This document shows positions 1 to 9,296 of a stretch of DNA of 64,000 nucleotides, piece after piece. The stretch is from Emcibacter sp048269205. GTDB taxonomy: Bacteria; Pseudomonadota; Alphaproteobacteria; Sphingomonadales; Emcibacteraceae. The notes beneath the pieces were generated by a model. That model did no database searches. It had not been told where the DNA came from and saw only the letters and a list, made by a program, of their open reading frames with translations. Within the stretch, counting starts at the first letter, position 1. Every line of letters begins with the position of its first letter. The stretch spans positions 1,674,001 to 1,738,000 of the forward strand of contig NZ_JBLXJC010000001.1 of assembly GCF_048269205.1 (NCBI RefSeq), in the 5' to 3' direction. A program made the position numbers and the translations under genes.

Positions 1-427
1 CCTGCGCTCCGGTTCCCTGATCACAGCCCGGCAGGCGGCGGAACAGGGACGCGAGGTTTTTGCCGTCCCCGGTCATCCGCTTGATCCCCGGGCCAGGGGG
101 CCAAACAGCCTGATTCGGGATGGGGCGCAACTGACAGAAAGCATCGATGACGTCTTAGATATCCTGATACAACAAAACCTCCCTCTGCGTTCCAGCCAGA
201 GGGAAATTCACCTTCAGCCGCCCCCACCAGCGGACTTGCCTCATGCTTCATTTGACTCCACAAGGCTTGCAATTCGGGAAAAATTAAGTCATACCGCTGT
301 ACCCATAGACGATTTGATCCGATTGTCGGGCGTGGACGCGGCAGACGTACAAACGGTTCTTCTGGAACTGGAACTTGCCGGGGAAATTGTCCGACATCCG
401 GGAAACAGGGTAGCATTTGTTAAGTAA
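1..427 (+). CDS. dprA: DNA-processing protein DprA (3' part)
   Basis: The window opens inside this gene; about 141 codons are read in the frame beginning at base 2 and end at TAA 425-427. DprA/Smf protects incoming single-stranded DNA and loads RecA during transformation. The visible part begins in the Rossmann-fold domain: GSLITARQA and VPGHPLDPRARGPNSLI are family signature stretches. A proline-rich linker near bases 215-240 leads to a C-terminal winged-helix-like segment of about 60 residues, as in many alphaproteobacterial DprA proteins. topA follows 109 bases downstream on the same strand, a common dprA-topA order. The 5' end lies outside the window, so an intact N-terminus is assumed. 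Confidence 0.93.
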   Translation, partial: LRSGSLITARQAAEQGREVFAVPGHPLDPRARGPNSLIRDGAQLTESIDDVLDILIQQNLPLRSSQREIHLQPPPPADLPHASFDSTRLAIREKLSHTAVPIDDLIRLSGVDAADVQTVLLELELAGEIVRHPGNRVAFVK

Positions 428-536
428 AATATGCTAAACCCCTGCCAAATTACGAAATTATCCGGAGACGGAACAGGGGCAGGAAACAGACCATCCCCCC
501 AACCAGTCCGGAAACATCCAGAACAAAGCTGATCGC

Positions 537-3083
537 ATGAAAACTGTAGTTGTAGAATCCCCGGCCAAGGCCAAGACCATCAACAAATATCTGGGCAAAG
601 ACTATGAAGTCCTTGCCAGTTTCGGCCATGTGCGAGACCTGCCTTCCAAAGACGGCTCCGTCAAACCTGACGAAGATTTCGCCATGGAATGGGAAGTGGA
701 CAGCGACAGCAAAAAGCGTATCAAGGATATCGCCGACGCGACCAAGAAATCGGACGAACTGATCCTCGCCACCGACCCGGACCGCGAGGGAGAAGCCATC
801 AGCTGGCACGTCCTGGAACTGCTTAAAAACAAACGCGGCGTTCTCAAGGACCAGAAAATCAAGCGCGTGGTGTTCAATGAAATCACCAAAAGCGCCATTC
901 TCAAGGCCATGGAACAACCACGCGATATTGACACGCCGCTGGTTGAGGCTTACCTCGCCCGCCGGGCGCTGGACTATCTGGTGGGCTTTACCCTTTCCCC
1001 CGTCCTGTGGCGCAAGCTTCCGGGCTCCCGTTCTGCCGGCCGGGTACAGTCCGTGGCCCTGCGCCTGATCTGTGAGCGGGAACTGGAGATCGAAAGCTTC
1101 ACCGCGGAAGAATACTGGAGCATTCTTGCCACCCTGAAAAGTGAAGAAAACCAGTCCTTTGAAGCGCGTCTCAGCCTGCTGGACGGTGAGAAGGTTCAGA
1201 AATTCACCCTGACCAACGAAGCCGACGCCATGGCGGCAAAGGCGAAGGTCGAAGCGGCTAAATTTACTGTCCAATCCGTGGAGAGCAAACCGGCGAAACG
1301 CTATCCGGCGCCGCCCTTCACCACCTCCACCCTGCAGCAGGAAGCAGCCCGCAAACTCGGCTTCAATGCCACCCGCACCATGCGCACAGCCCAGAAACTT
1401 TATGAGGGCACCAACCTCGGCGGCGAAACCGTGGGCTTGATCACCTATATGCGTACTGACGGCGTGACCCTGGCCCAGGAAGCCATTCAGGGCGCCCGGT
1501 CCGTCATCGGCCGGGACTTTGGCGACAAATATCTGCCGAAAAGCCCGCGGATGTATAAATCCAAGGCCAAAAACGCCCAGGAAGCCCACGAAGCGATCCG
1601 GCCCACCGACCTGAACCGTCTGCCAAAAGACATGGCCAGATATCTGGATGATGACCAGGCCCGGCTTTACGAGTTGATCTGGAAACGGACCATCGCCTGC
1701 CAGATGGCAGAAGCGCAAATGGAGCGCACCACAGTGGATCTTCAGTCCGAAGACAGAAAACAGGGCCTGCGCGCCACCGGTACCGTTCAGATTTTTGACG
1801 GCTTCCTGACCCTCTATCAGGAAGGCAAGGACGACGAGGACGATGAAGAGAACGGCAAACGTCTGCCCAAACTGGCAAACGGAGAGTCCGTAAATCAGGA
1901 TAAAGTGGAAGCCAACCAGCATTTCACCGAGCCGCCACCCCGCTATTCCGAAGCCAGCCTGGTAAAGAAAATGGAAGAACTGGGCATCGGCCGGCCGTCC
2001 ACCTATGCCTCCGTCCTGCAGGTGCTCCGCGACCGCACCTATGTGGTCATGGACAAGAACCGCTTTATCCCGGAGGACAAGGGACGGGTTGTGATTGCCT
2101 TCCTCGAGAATTTCTTCGGCAAATATGTGCAATATGACTTTACCGCCGACATGGAGGAACTGCTCGACAAGATTTCCGCCGGTGACATTGCCTGGAAAAA
2201 AGTTCTGGCTGACTTCTGGCTGGAGTTCAGCAAGGCCGTCGAAGGCACCAAGGATCTTCGTGTTTCCGAGGTTCTGGAAACCCTGAATAATGTTCTTGCG
2301 CCCTATATCTTCCCGGAGCGGGAAGACGGATCAGATCCGCGCAGCTGTCCCAAATGTAAGGAAGGCCAGCTCAGCCTGAAAACCGGCAAGTTCGGCGCCT
2401 TCATCGGGTGTTCCAACTATCCGGAATGTAACTACACCCGCCATATGAAAACCGGTAGCGGTGAAGATGGTGACGGGGCGGCCGATGACGGTCCGAAAGT
2501 CCTGGGCGTTGATCCGGAAAGCGGCATGGAAGTGACTGTGCGCACCGGTCGATTCGGTCCCTATATCCAGCTTGGCGAGCCGGTGGACAAGAAAGAAAAG
2601 CCAAAACGCGCCACTATTCCGAAAGGCATGTCTGCGGACTCGGTTGACCTGGAACGCGCCCTGCAGCTACTGTCCCTGCCCCGTGAAGTTGGCAAGCACC
2701 CTGAAGACCAGGAACCGATTATTACAGCGATCGGACGCTATGGACCCTATGTAGCCCATAACCGTGTGTTTGTAAGCCTGAAGGACCCGGAAGAGGTCTT
2801 TACGCTGGGCATCAACCGGGCTGTTGAACTGATCGCCGAAGGTGCGAAGAAAAAGAAAGCGCCGGAAGCGCTGAAAGAACTGGGTCCCCATCCCGAGGAC
2901 AAGGAACCGGTATTGGTCATGGACGGCCGATATGGCCCCTATGTGAAGCATAAACGTATAAATGCCACAATTCCGAAGGATAAAGACCCTCAATCGATAA
3001 CAATGGAAGAAGCCGTTGAGCTTCTGAAGGCGCGCGCCGCCAAAGGCAAAAAGAAAAGCACGCGCAAGAAAAAAAGCGCCTGA
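537..3083 (+). CDS. topA: DNA topoisomerase I (type IA)
   Basis: TopA relaxes negatively supercoiled DNA through a 5'-phosphotyrosyl intermediate. The 848-residue protein starts with the TOPRIM strand VVVESPAKAKTI; the acidic DPDREGE motif is at about residues 80-86. The catalytic tyrosine sits in ITYMRTDG (Tyr304). A four-Cys zinc ribbon (CPKC...CSNYPEC) begins near residue 604. It is followed by several TopA C-terminal repeats with GRFGPYI/GRYGPYV cores, and then a lysine-rich tail, typical of alphaproteobacterial enzymes. The ATG at 537 puts the TOPRIM motif at the usual distance from the N-terminus. rnr begins 16 bases after the stop, so the two are probably co-transcribed. Confidence 0.98.
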   Translation: MKTVVVESPAKAKTINKYLGKDYEVLASFGHVRDLPSKDGSVKPDEDFAMEWEVDSDSKKRIKDIADATKKSDELILATDPDREGEAISWHVLELLKNKRGVLKDQKIKRVVFNEITKSAILKAMEQPRDIDTPLVEAYLARRALDYLVGFTLSPVLWRKLPGSRSAGRVQSVALRLICERELEIESFTAEEYWSILATLKSEENQSFEARLSLLDGEKVQKFTLTNEADAMAAKAKVEAAKFTVQSVESKPAKRYPAPPFTTSTLQQEAARKLGFNATRTMRTAQKLYEGTNLGGETVGLITYMRTDGVTLAQEAIQGARSVIGRDFGDKYLPKSPRMYKSKAKNAQEAHEAIRPTDLNRLPKDMARYLDDDQARLYELIWKRTIACQMAEAQMERTTVDLQSEDRKQGLRATGTVQIFDGFLTLYQEGKDDEDDEENGKRLPKLANGESVNQDKVEANQHFTEPPPRYSEASLVKKMEELGIGRPSTYASVLQVLRDRTYVVMDKNRFIPEDKGRVVIAFLENFFGKYVQYDFTADMEELLDKISAGDIAWKKVLADFWLEFSKAVEGTKDLRVSEVLETLNNVLAPYIFPEREDGSDPRSCPKCKEGQLSLKTGKFGAFIGCSNYPECNYTRHMKTGSGEDGDGAADDGPKVLGVDPESGMEVTVRTGRFGPYIQLGEPVDKKEKPKRATIPKGMSADSVDLERALQLLSLPREVGKHPEDQEPIITAIGRYGPYVAHNRVFVSLKDPEEVFTLGINRAVELIAEGAKKKKAPEALKELGPHPEDKEPVLVMDGRYGPYVKHKRINATIPKDKDPQSITMEEAVELLKARAAKGKKKSTRKKKSA

Positions 3084-3099
3084 TTAGGCGCAGGAAAAA

Positions 3100-5382
3100 A
3101 TGACAGATAAAAAACATATCCCCTTCCCCTCCCGGGAAGAGGTGCTCGAGTTCCTCAGGAACAATCCGGACAGACAGACAAAACGTGAAGTCGCCCGGGC
3201 CTTTCACATACGCGGCGAAGACCGCATCCTCCTGAAAGCCATGCTTCTGGAACTGAAAGAAGAAGGCCTTCTGAAAAAAGGTCACAAAAAGACTATCCAC
3301 CCCGACGACGGCCTGCCCGCGGTCTCAGTGATTGAAATCACCGGACTGGACAAAATGGGCGATCTTCTGGCCCAGCCCACAAACTGGGAAGAAGAAGGCC
3401 CGCCGCCGCAAATCATCCTGTTTTCCCATGAAACAAAAGGGAAAGCAGGTGTCGGCGACCGGGTTCTGGCCCGGCTCAGCCGCAACCGGGATAATAAATC
3501 CGGTTACGTCGCCCGGATCATCCGCAAGCTGGAATCAAGCGGCGGTCTGGTCATGGGCTTTTTCCGGCAACAGGACGACAATGTCGCCCTCGTTTATCCC
3601 ACGGACAAGAAAAACCGCGATATCTATGTGATCGGTCGCAAGGACTGGCAGGGCGCCAAGGACGGCGAACTTGTCCTTGTGGAGGCCCGCAAGGCCCGGC
3701 GCAGCGCACGCGGCGAACCGAAACCGGCACGGGTGCGTGAATGCCTCGGCGCCATGGACGAGCCCCGTTCCATCAGCCTGATTGCCGTGCATGCCCATGG
3801 CATCCCCATTGATTTCAGTGACGAAGCCATCAAGGAAGCAGAGAAATCCGAAACCCCGGCGATGGATGACAAGCGGGTGGACCTCAGGGATATTCCCCTG
3901 ATTACCATCGATCCGGCCGATGCCCGGGACCATGACGATGCCATTTGGGCGGAACCGGACACAGACCCGAACAACGAAGGCGGCTGGCACGTGATTGTCG
4001 CCATTGCCGATGTGGCCCGTTATGTGCGGCCCGGCTCGGCGCTGGACAAGGAAGGCCGCGAGAGGGGCAATAGTGTCTATTTCCCCGACCGGGTGGTGCC
4101 CATGCTGCCGGAACGGCTCTCCAACGGGCTCTGCTCCCTCAATGAAAATGAGGACCGCTATTGCATGGCCGTACACATGTGGTTCGCGAAAAACGGCAAG
4201 AAACTGCGCCATAAATTCGTGCGCGGTCTGATGCGCTGTGCGGCAGGCCTCTCTTACGAGGAATATCAGGCCGCTGTGGACGGCAAACCCGGCTCCGCTG
4301 CCAAACCGCTCATGGACACGGTTGTCAAGCCACTCTGGGGCGCCTATGAGTGCCTGATGAAGGGCCGCCGGCACCGGGAGCCGCTGGAACTGGAAATGCC
4401 CGAGCGCAAGATCACCATCGGCGAAGACGGCCATATCGAAAGCATCGTGCCCCGCATGGTGCTGCCGGCGCACAAGCTGGTGGAAGAATTCATGATCCAG
4501 GCCAATGTGTCCGCCGCCCAGCAGCTGCAGCACAAGGACTGGCCCTGCATGTACCGGGTGCATGAGCCACCGACCCCCGAAAAGCTGGAAGCCCTGGGTG
4601 AATTCCTCCAGAGCCTTGATTACAGCTTTGCCAAGGGACAGGTGATGAAACCGAAGGTGTTTAACAACATCCTGCGCAAGGTGGCGGATACGCCGCAGGA
4701 GGAAGTGGTCAACACGGTCGTCCTGCGCAGCCAGTCACAGGCCATATATTCACCGGACAATGCAGGCCATTTCGGCCTTTCCCTGCCACAGTACGCCCAT
4801 TTCACCTCCCCCATCCGGCGTTATTCGGATGTGATGGTGCACCGGGCCCTGGTCAGCGCCCTGAAGCTGGGTGATGACGGCCTGAGCAAGGAGGACCGGG
4901 AGAAGTTTGCAGAAACCGCCCAGCATATTTCCGATATGGAACGGCGCGCCATGCTGGCCGAAAGAGAATCCACCGACCGTTATGTGGCCGCCTATATGAA
5001 GGATCATGTGGGTGATGTTTTTGACGGCACCATCTCCGGTGTCAGCCGGGCGGGCCTGTTCGTCACCCTCAAGGAAAGCGGCGGCGACGGCCTGGTGCCG
5101 GTTTCCTCCCTCGTCGGCGACTATTTCCGCCATGATGCGGACCTGCATATGCTGGAGGGGGAATATACCAACATCGTCTATCAGCTCGGCGACAAGGTGA
5201 CGGTCCGGTTGCGTGAAGCGAATCCGGTGACCGGCGGCCTGATGCTGGAACTGATTGACGAGGAACTGCTGAAAGCCGGGCGGCCGGCTGCAAAATCAAA
5301 GGGACGGCGCGCTGCCACAAAGCGGGGCGGAACACCGCGAAAAGGTGGAAAACAGCCGGAAAGAAGTCGCAGGCGTCGTTAA
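3100..5382 (+). CDS. rnr: Ribonuclease R
   Basis: RNase R is a processive 3'-to-5' exoribonuclease that degrades structured RNA. The 760-residue protein has an N-terminal winged-helix/cold-shock region, the RNB catalytic domain with DPADARDHDD (metal-binding Asp271, 277, 279 and 280, matching the E. coli positions almost exactly), and an S1 domain from about residue 638 (GDVFDGTISGVSRAGLFV). It ends in a basic Lys/Arg tail of about 40 residues, which in RNase R helps unwind substrates. It lies 16 bases behind topA. A short GCTTCGAAGC palindrome followed by seven T at about 5398-5417 might act as a weak terminator. Confidence 0.97.
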   Translation: MTDKKHIPFPSREEVLEFLRNNPDRQTKREVARAFHIRGEDRILLKAMLLELKEEGLLKKGHKKTIHPDDGLPAVSVIEITGLDKMGDLLAQPTNWEEEGPPPQIILFSHETKGKAGVGDRVLARLSRNRDNKSGYVARIIRKLESSGGLVMGFFRQQDDNVALVYPTDKKNRDIYVIGRKDWQGAKDGELVLVEARKARRSARGEPKPARVRECLGAMDEPRSISLIAVHAHGIPIDFSDEAIKEAEKSETPAMDDKRVDLRDIPLITIDPADARDHDDAIWAEPDTDPNNEGGWHVIVAIADVARYVRPGSALDKEGRERGNSVYFPDRVVPMLPERLSNGLCSLNENEDRYCMAVHMWFAKNGKKLRHKFVRGLMRCAAGLSYEEYQAAVDGKPGSAAKPLMDTVVKPLWGAYECLMKGRRHREPLELEMPERKITIGEDGHIESIVPRMVLPAHKLVEEFMIQANVSAAQQLQHKDWPCMYRVHEPPTPEKLEALGEFLQSLDYSFAKGQVMKPKVFNNILRKVADTPQEEVVNTVVLRSQSQAIYSPDNAGHFGLSLPQYAHFTSPIRRYSDVMVHRALVSALKLGDDGLSKEDREKFAETAQHISDMERRAMLAERESTDRYVAAYMKDHVGDVFDGTISGVSRAGLFVTLKESGGDGLVPVSSLVGDYFRHDADLHMLEGEYTNIVYQLGDKVTVRLREANPVTGGLMLELIDEELLKAGRPAAKSKGRRAATKRGGTPRKGGKQPERSRRRR

Positions 5383-5437
5383 CGCGGACGGGAGGAGCTT
5401 CGAAGCGGATTTTTTTAGGTAAATCCCTGATCTCCTC

Positions 5438-5465
5438 TTGACTTCGCCCGCAATCACTGTATTTT
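5438..5465 (+). promoter_or_regulatory. Candidate sigma-70-type promoter for rpmG
   Basis: TTGACT (5438-5443), a 16-base spacer and TATTTT (5460-5465) lie 43 bases before the rpmG start. The -35 hexamer differs from consensus at one base. The position suits a strong ribosomal-protein promoter, but no experimental start is known. Confidence 0.55.
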
Positions 5466-5507
5466 CCGCTCAATCAATTTCTTAGATTAAGGATCGGGAC
5501 CAGAAAA

Positions 5508-5675
5508 ATGGCAAAACCCGCTAGTGTAAAAATCAAACTCGTCAGCTCTGCTGGCACTGGCTACTACTATGTAACCAAAAAGAATCCGCGCAACATCACG
5601 GAAAAAATGGTCATGCGCAAATATGACCCCGTTGTGCGCAAGCATGTGGAATTCAAGGAACATAAAATCAAATAA
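5508..5675 (+). CDS. rpmG: 50S ribosomal protein L33
   Basis: A 55-residue basic protein of the large ribosomal subunit. It reads MAKPASVKIKLVSSAGTGYY and continues through VTKKNPRN, KYDPVVRKHV and a final EHKIK, which is the L33 pattern. It lacks the zinc-binding Cys pairs found in some L33 paralogues, so it is the Cys-free form that predominates in Alphaproteobacteria. GGATCGGGA is present shortly before the ATG at 5508. A candidate promoter lies just upstream and a clear hairpin terminator 30 bases downstream, so it is probably a single-gene transcript. Confidence 0.97.
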   Translation: MAKPASVKIKLVSSAGTGYYYVTKKNPRNITEKMVMRKYDPVVRKHVEFKEHKIK

Positions 5676-5704
5676 GATTTTCTGGTTTCTGCCAAAGTTT
5701 GTCG

Positions 5705-5740
5705 AACCGGCCGGTGAGTTTCTCCCGGCCGGTTTTCGTT
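5705..5740 (+). terminator. Rho-independent terminator after rpmG
   Basis: A perfect 10-bp GC-rich stem, AACCGGCCGG (5705-5714) and CCGGCCGGTT (5725-5734), with a 10-base loop, is followed by TTCGTTT. It falls between the rpmG stop and the end of the convergent oxidoreductase gene and may serve both strands. Confidence 0.85.
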
Positions 5741-6337
5741 TCACTCTCCCCCGCGCCCCATATCCCGCATCTTCTCGATCCATCCCTTGCGCTTTTCGTC
5801 GCTGACCGCCTCAACCATGCCGAACAAGGTATCGCGTACCGGGTTGATGCCGCAGAATTTCAGAATATTGCGTTTCAGGTTCTTCAGGCTGTGGGCCATG
5901 AAAAACCAGCGGTAGGCAAAGGCCGGCATGCCCATGGTCACAATGATGCGGGCGGATTTGTCATGCAAAAGCTTGCCGGGAAAGCCGCCTTCCTTTGCCT
6001 CATAGGCGAAACCGGGTCTCAGCACCTGTTCCAGAAACCCCTTGAGGAGCGCCGGCATGCCGCCCATCCACAGGGGAAAAATAATGACGATATGGTCGGC
6101 CCACTCGATGTCCTTCTGGGCATTGTGAATGGAGGGACAGGGTTCACCGTGATAATAATCCTGCAGAGATTGCAGGATCGGAAAGTCAAACCGGGCCACC
6201 TCGATATCCCGCACCTCGTGCCCGCCTTCCCGGGCCCCGTCCCAATAGGCCTTGGCCAGGGCATGACACAGACGCGCCTCGTCCGGATCCGGGTGACCAT
6301 CAATGATCAGGATTTTTTTCGGCATGGCTGTTCCCAT
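5741..6337 (-). CDS. Flavodoxin-fold NAD(P)H oxidoreductase
   Basis: A 198-residue protein of the NAD(P)H dehydrogenase (quinone) / KefF-MdaB-like family, cytosolic FMN or FAD enzymes that reduce quinones by two electrons. The N-terminal ILIIDGHPDPDEARLCHALA is the nucleotide-phosphate loop region of the fold, and IIFPLWMGGMPALLKGF is the conserved flavin-proximal segment. No signal peptide is seen. The first ATG gives MGTAMPKK; the second (MPKKILIID, four codons later) is at least as likely to be the true start. It stands alone, convergent with rpmG. The substrate is unknown. Confidence 0.85.
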   Translation of the reverse strand: MGTAMPKKILIIDGHPDPDEARLCHALAKAYWDGAREGGHEVRDIEVARFDFPILQSLQDYYHGEPCPSIHNAQKDIEWADHIVIIFPLWMGGMPALLKGFLEQVLRPGFAYEAKEGGFPGKLLHDKSARIIVTMGMPAFAYRWFFMAHSLKNLKRNILKFCGINPVRDTLFGMVEAVSDEKRKGWIEKMRDMGRGGE

Positions 6338-6345
6338 TTGTCATT

Positions 6346-6467
6346 CCTGCCTCTACATTCGTCATTCGCGCGCCAAAGTGATTGAAGGCGGGAATCCAGT
6401 CCAATAATAAACCAGATTGTCTGGGGAAGCCATGTCTGGATCCCGGTTTTCACCGGGATGACGGAAG
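6346..6467. repeat. REP-like intergenic palindromic element
   Basis: The gap between the oxidoreductase and exoD carries GTCATTCCTGCC, then GGCGGGAATCCAG, then CTGGATCCCGG-ttttca-CCGGGATGACG. These are inward-facing units of the common proteobacterial 'gtcattcccgc...gcgggaatccag' type. The second unit can form a stem (TCCCGGT/ACCGGGA) and may also end exoD transcription. No second copy of this family is evident in the window. Confidence 0.55.
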
Positions 6468-6476
6468 GGAGATAAA

Positions 6477-7070
6477 TCAGGCCAGAAGTCTGGTCAAAAG
6501 ATCCCAGGCAAACCAGAGATAAACAACAGAATAAAGGACACCCAGCAGCGCGCTCAGCACCACCACCAATCCGTCCTTCTGCATCATACCGAAAGCCATG
6601 AACAACAAGGCCACCGAAGGAATGAAATTGCTGAACGGGACCGGCAACATGATGACCAGGGACTGGAATACCACCACCAGTCCCATGATGCGAATGGCAA
6701 TCTGAGTATTCAAAATCACCCACCGGGGCCGGATCCGGTACTCGAAATATTCCAGCCGCGGCAGAATCACGGTCATAGCTTTTCTCAATGTGGCCCGGCG
6801 GATGCTGAAACGGCCAATCAAGGCCGGCAACCGGGGATGCTCCACTCCCATCACCATCTGCACCGAAAAGAGGACCATGAAAGCGCCACTAATCAGCGAC
6901 AGGCCGGGAATGAAATTGGGCAAAGTCAGCACCACAATAAAGGCACCATAGGCACGGGTGCCTAGCTGGTCTGAAATCTGCCTCAGCGAAAGCACCTCCC
7001 CCTGCAGGCTATCCATCAGGTCATTAAGAACAGCCGAAAGCCGACGCGGCGGCAGAAGCTTACTGCTCAT
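6477..7070 (-). CDS. exoD: ExoD-family membrane protein
   Basis: A 197-residue polytopic inner-membrane protein of the ExoD family (PF06055), first named for a role in exopolysaccharide production in rhizobia; the biochemical function is unknown. A short cytoplasmic N-terminus with LSLRQISDQLGTRAYGA precedes the family motif LTLPNFIPGLSLISG and several hydrophobic segments. The ATG at 7070 (MSSKLLPPRR) overlaps the last 11 bases of terC; an upstream in-frame ATG at 7112 would lie deep within terC and is less likely. Overlap with terC implies one transcript. Tellurite resistance or envelope stress are possible shared themes, by inference only. Confidence 0.85.
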   Translation of the reverse strand: MSSKLLPPRRLSAVLNDLMDSLQGEVLSLRQISDQLGTRAYGAFIVVLTLPNFIPGLSLISGAFMVLFSVQMVMGVEHPRLPALIGRFSIRRATLRKAMTVILPRLEYFEYRIRPRWVILNTQIAIRIMGLVVVFQSLVIMLPVPFSNFIPSVALLFMAFGMMQKDGLVVVLSALLGVLYSVVYLWFAWDLLTRLLA

Positions 7071-7779
7071 TCTTTTTTCTTTTCCTTTTCGCCAGTAAAT
7101 TAAGGCTTTCAACCATCAGCGAGAACAACATGCCGAAGTAAATATAGCCTTTGGGTACGTGGAAGCCGAGCCCTTCGGCCACCAGGAACACGCCGATCAT
7201 CATGATGAAGGAAAAGGCCAGCATCTTGAGCGTCGGGAAACGCAGGATAAAATCCGATATTACCCGGGAAGAGAGCAGCATGGCCAGCATGGCGATCACC
7301 ATGGCCACTACGATGACCCAGATATTGCTGGTCAGGCCCACAGCAGTCAGCACGGAATCAAAGGAAAAGATAAAATCAATCACCACAATCTGCAGCACCG
7401 TGATCAGAAACCCGCCGCTGTAGGCGGAATAATTTTCCTCGCGCTCACCGGTAACTTCGTCATGGATGCTGGTGGTCCCCTTGGCCAGCAGGAACAGTCC
7501 CCCGCCCAACATCAGCAGGCTCCGGCCGGAAAAATCAAGCCCGAACAGGGTAACCATTGGTTCACTGAGCCCGATCAACCAGACGATACCGAACAACAAG
7601 CCGATACGCATCAGCAAGGCCAACAGAAGCCCGGCCTGTCGGGCCCGCTGTCTTTGCTGTTCCGGCAGGTGATTGACCAGCAGGGCAATGAAAACCACAT
7701 TGTCTATGCCGAGGATGATCTCAAGCGCGGTCAGGGACAGAAGACTGGCCCAGATATGATAATCAAACATCCAATCCAT
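7060..7779 (-). CDS. TerC-family integral membrane protein
   Basis: A 239-residue protein with about seven membrane helices, of the TerC/YgdQ family (PF03741). Conserved acidic motifs within helices, LEIILGIDNVVFIA and DFIFSFDSVLTAVG, are the family's metal-associated signatures; members are linked to Mn2+ export or tellurite resistance. There is no C-terminal CBS or CorC domain, so this is the short form. I chose the ATG at 7779 (MDWMFDYH) because GGAA lies 7 bases upstream on the coding strand; a longer frame adds 24 residues that do not fit the family. exoD overlaps the 3' end. Confidence 0.9.
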   Translation of the reverse strand: MDWMFDYHIWASLLSLTALEIILGIDNVVFIALLVNHLPEQQRQRARQAGLLLALLMRIGLLFGIVWLIGLSEPMVTLFGLDFSGRSLLMLGGGLFLLAKGTTSIHDEVTGEREENYSAYSGGFLITVLQIVVIDFIFSFDSVLTAVGLTSNIWVIVVAMVIAMLAMLLSSRVISDFILRFPTLKMLAFSFIMMIGVFLVAEGLGFHVPKGYIYFGMLFSLMVESLNLLAKRKRKKNEQ

Positions 7780-7900
7780 TTGATAATTCCAAAGCAAATA
7801 TAACTTCGATAGACGCAATTGCAGCTTGATGTAAATCGCTCTTTTGTACAAGCCGTCAATAGCTTATGATTGAAAAAAGTTCCATGAACAGGAGCAGGCC

Positions 7901-9283
7901 ATGGTTGAGACCCGGACGGAAACAGACAGCATTGGCCCCATTGAGGTCCCGGCAGACCGCTATTGGGGCGCCCAGACCCAGCGCTCGCTGGAAAACTTCA
8001 GGATTGGCGGAGAGAAAATGCCCGCGCCTCTGATCCGGGCCCTGGGGCTGCAGAAAAAATGTGCGGCCCTGGCCAATATAGAGCTCGGGCTGCTGGATAA
8101 GGACAAGTGCGAGGCCATCGTCAGGGCCGCCGGAGAAATCATCGCCGGCGATCTGCTGGAGGAATTTCCGCTGGTGGTCTGGCAGACCGGGTCCGGCACC
8201 CAGAGCCATATGAACGCCAACGAGGTCATTGCCGGACGCGCCAACGAGATTATGACCGGCACACGCGGCGGCAAGGAGCCGGTCCACCCCAATGACGACG
8301 TCAATAAAGGCCAGAGTTCCAACGACAGCTTCCCCACGGCCATGTCCGTGGCGGCAGCTGTGGAAATTCAGGAAAGCCTGGTCCCGGCCCTGGCCCGCTT
8401 CCATCAGGGCCTGATGGCCAAATCGGAGGAGTTCAGGGACATCGTCAAGATCGGCCGCACCCATACCCAGGACGCCACGCCTGTGACCCTGGGGCAGGAA
8501 TTCTCCGGATACGCCCGGCAGATGAAACTGGGCCTGGAACGATTGCGCGAGGCCCTGCCCCGGCTGTCGGAGCTCGCCCAGGGCGCCACAGCCGTCGGCA
8601 CCGGCCTTAACGCCCATCCCGACTTTGCCGGGCTTTTTGTCGAACATATGAACCGGGAAACCGGGCTTGCCTTCACCAGCGCAGAAAATAAATTCGAGGC
8701 CATTGCCGCTCATGACGCCATGGTGGAAGTCTCCGGCGTATTGAATGTAATCGCCACCGGTTGCATGAAAATCGCCAATGACATCCGGTTCCTGGGCAGT
8801 GGACCACGATCAGGCCTCGGTGAACTGATCCTGCCCGCCAACGAACCCGGCTCCTCCATCATGCCGGGCAAGGTCAATCCCACCCAGTGCGAGGCCCTGA
8901 CCCAGGTGGCGGCCCAGGTCATGGGCAATCATGTTACTGTGACCGTAGCCGGCTCAAATGGCCATTTCGAACTCAATGCTTTCAAGCCGGTGATCATCTA
9001 TAATGTCCTGCAGTCCGTCCGTCTGTTGTCCGATGCCTGCCGGAGTTTTACCGACAACTGCCTGATCGGCATTGAGGCCAACCGGGAGCGGATCACCGAG
9101 CTTCTGGAACAGTCACTGATGCTGGTCACTGCGCTTAATCCCCATATCGGTTACGACAACGCGGCAAAAATTGCCAAAAAGGCCCATGCAGAGAATATCA
9201 CCCTGAAGGACGCCGCACAGGATCTGGGGCTGGTGACAGCGGAGGAGTTTGACAAATGGGTGGAACCGTCAGGGATGGTCTAG
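7901..9283 (+). CDS. fumC: Fumarate hydratase, class II
   Basis: FumC hydrates fumarate to L-malate in the citric acid cycle; it is the iron-free, homotetrameric form. The 460-residue protein has all three conserved regions: TGSGTQSHMNANEV, GRTHTQDATPVTLGQE, and the fumarase/aspartase signature GSSIMPGKVNP with catalytic Ser319. The start is set by AGGAGCAGGCC directly before the ATG. It is divergent from terC across 121 bases that should hold both promoters, and convergent with pleD, whose stop lies 14 bases away. Confidence 0.97.
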   Translation: MVETRTETDSIGPIEVPADRYWGAQTQRSLENFRIGGEKMPAPLIRALGLQKKCAALANIELGLLDKDKCEAIVRAAGEIIAGDLLEEFPLVVWQTGSGTQSHMNANEVIAGRANEIMTGTRGGKEPVHPNDDVNKGQSSNDSFPTAMSVAAAVEIQESLVPALARFHQGLMAKSEEFRDIVKIGRTHTQDATPVTLGQEFSGYARQMKLGLERLREALPRLSELAQGATAVGTGLNAHPDFAGLFVEHMNRETGLAFTSAENKFEAIAAHDAMVEVSGVLNVIATGCMKIANDIRFLGSGPRSGLGELILPANEPGSSIMPGKVNPTQCEALTQVAAQVMGNHVTVTVAGSNGHFELNAFKPVIIYNVLQSVRLLSDACRSFTDNCLIGIEANRERITELLEQSLMLVTALNPHIGYDNAAKIAKKAHAENITLKDAAQDLGLVTAEEFDKWVEPSGMV

Positions 9284-9296
9284 GGGACTAATCCCT

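Noticed and set aside
450..2132. A long open frame on the minus strand opposite topA (560 codons)
   Set aside because: The encoded sequence has low-complexity, Phe/Gly/His-rich composition typical of antisense shadows, and topA on the other strand is certain.
3535..4563. A 342-codon minus-strand frame opposite rnr
   Set aside because: No family similarity and it lies fully within the conserved RNB domain coding sequence.
6346..6467. Possible CRISPR-like repeats
   Set aside because: Only two inverted units with unequal spacing and no cas genes.
9284..9296. A terminator between fumC and pleD (GGGGA-ctaa-TCCC)
   Set aside because: The stem is four or five pairs with no T run.
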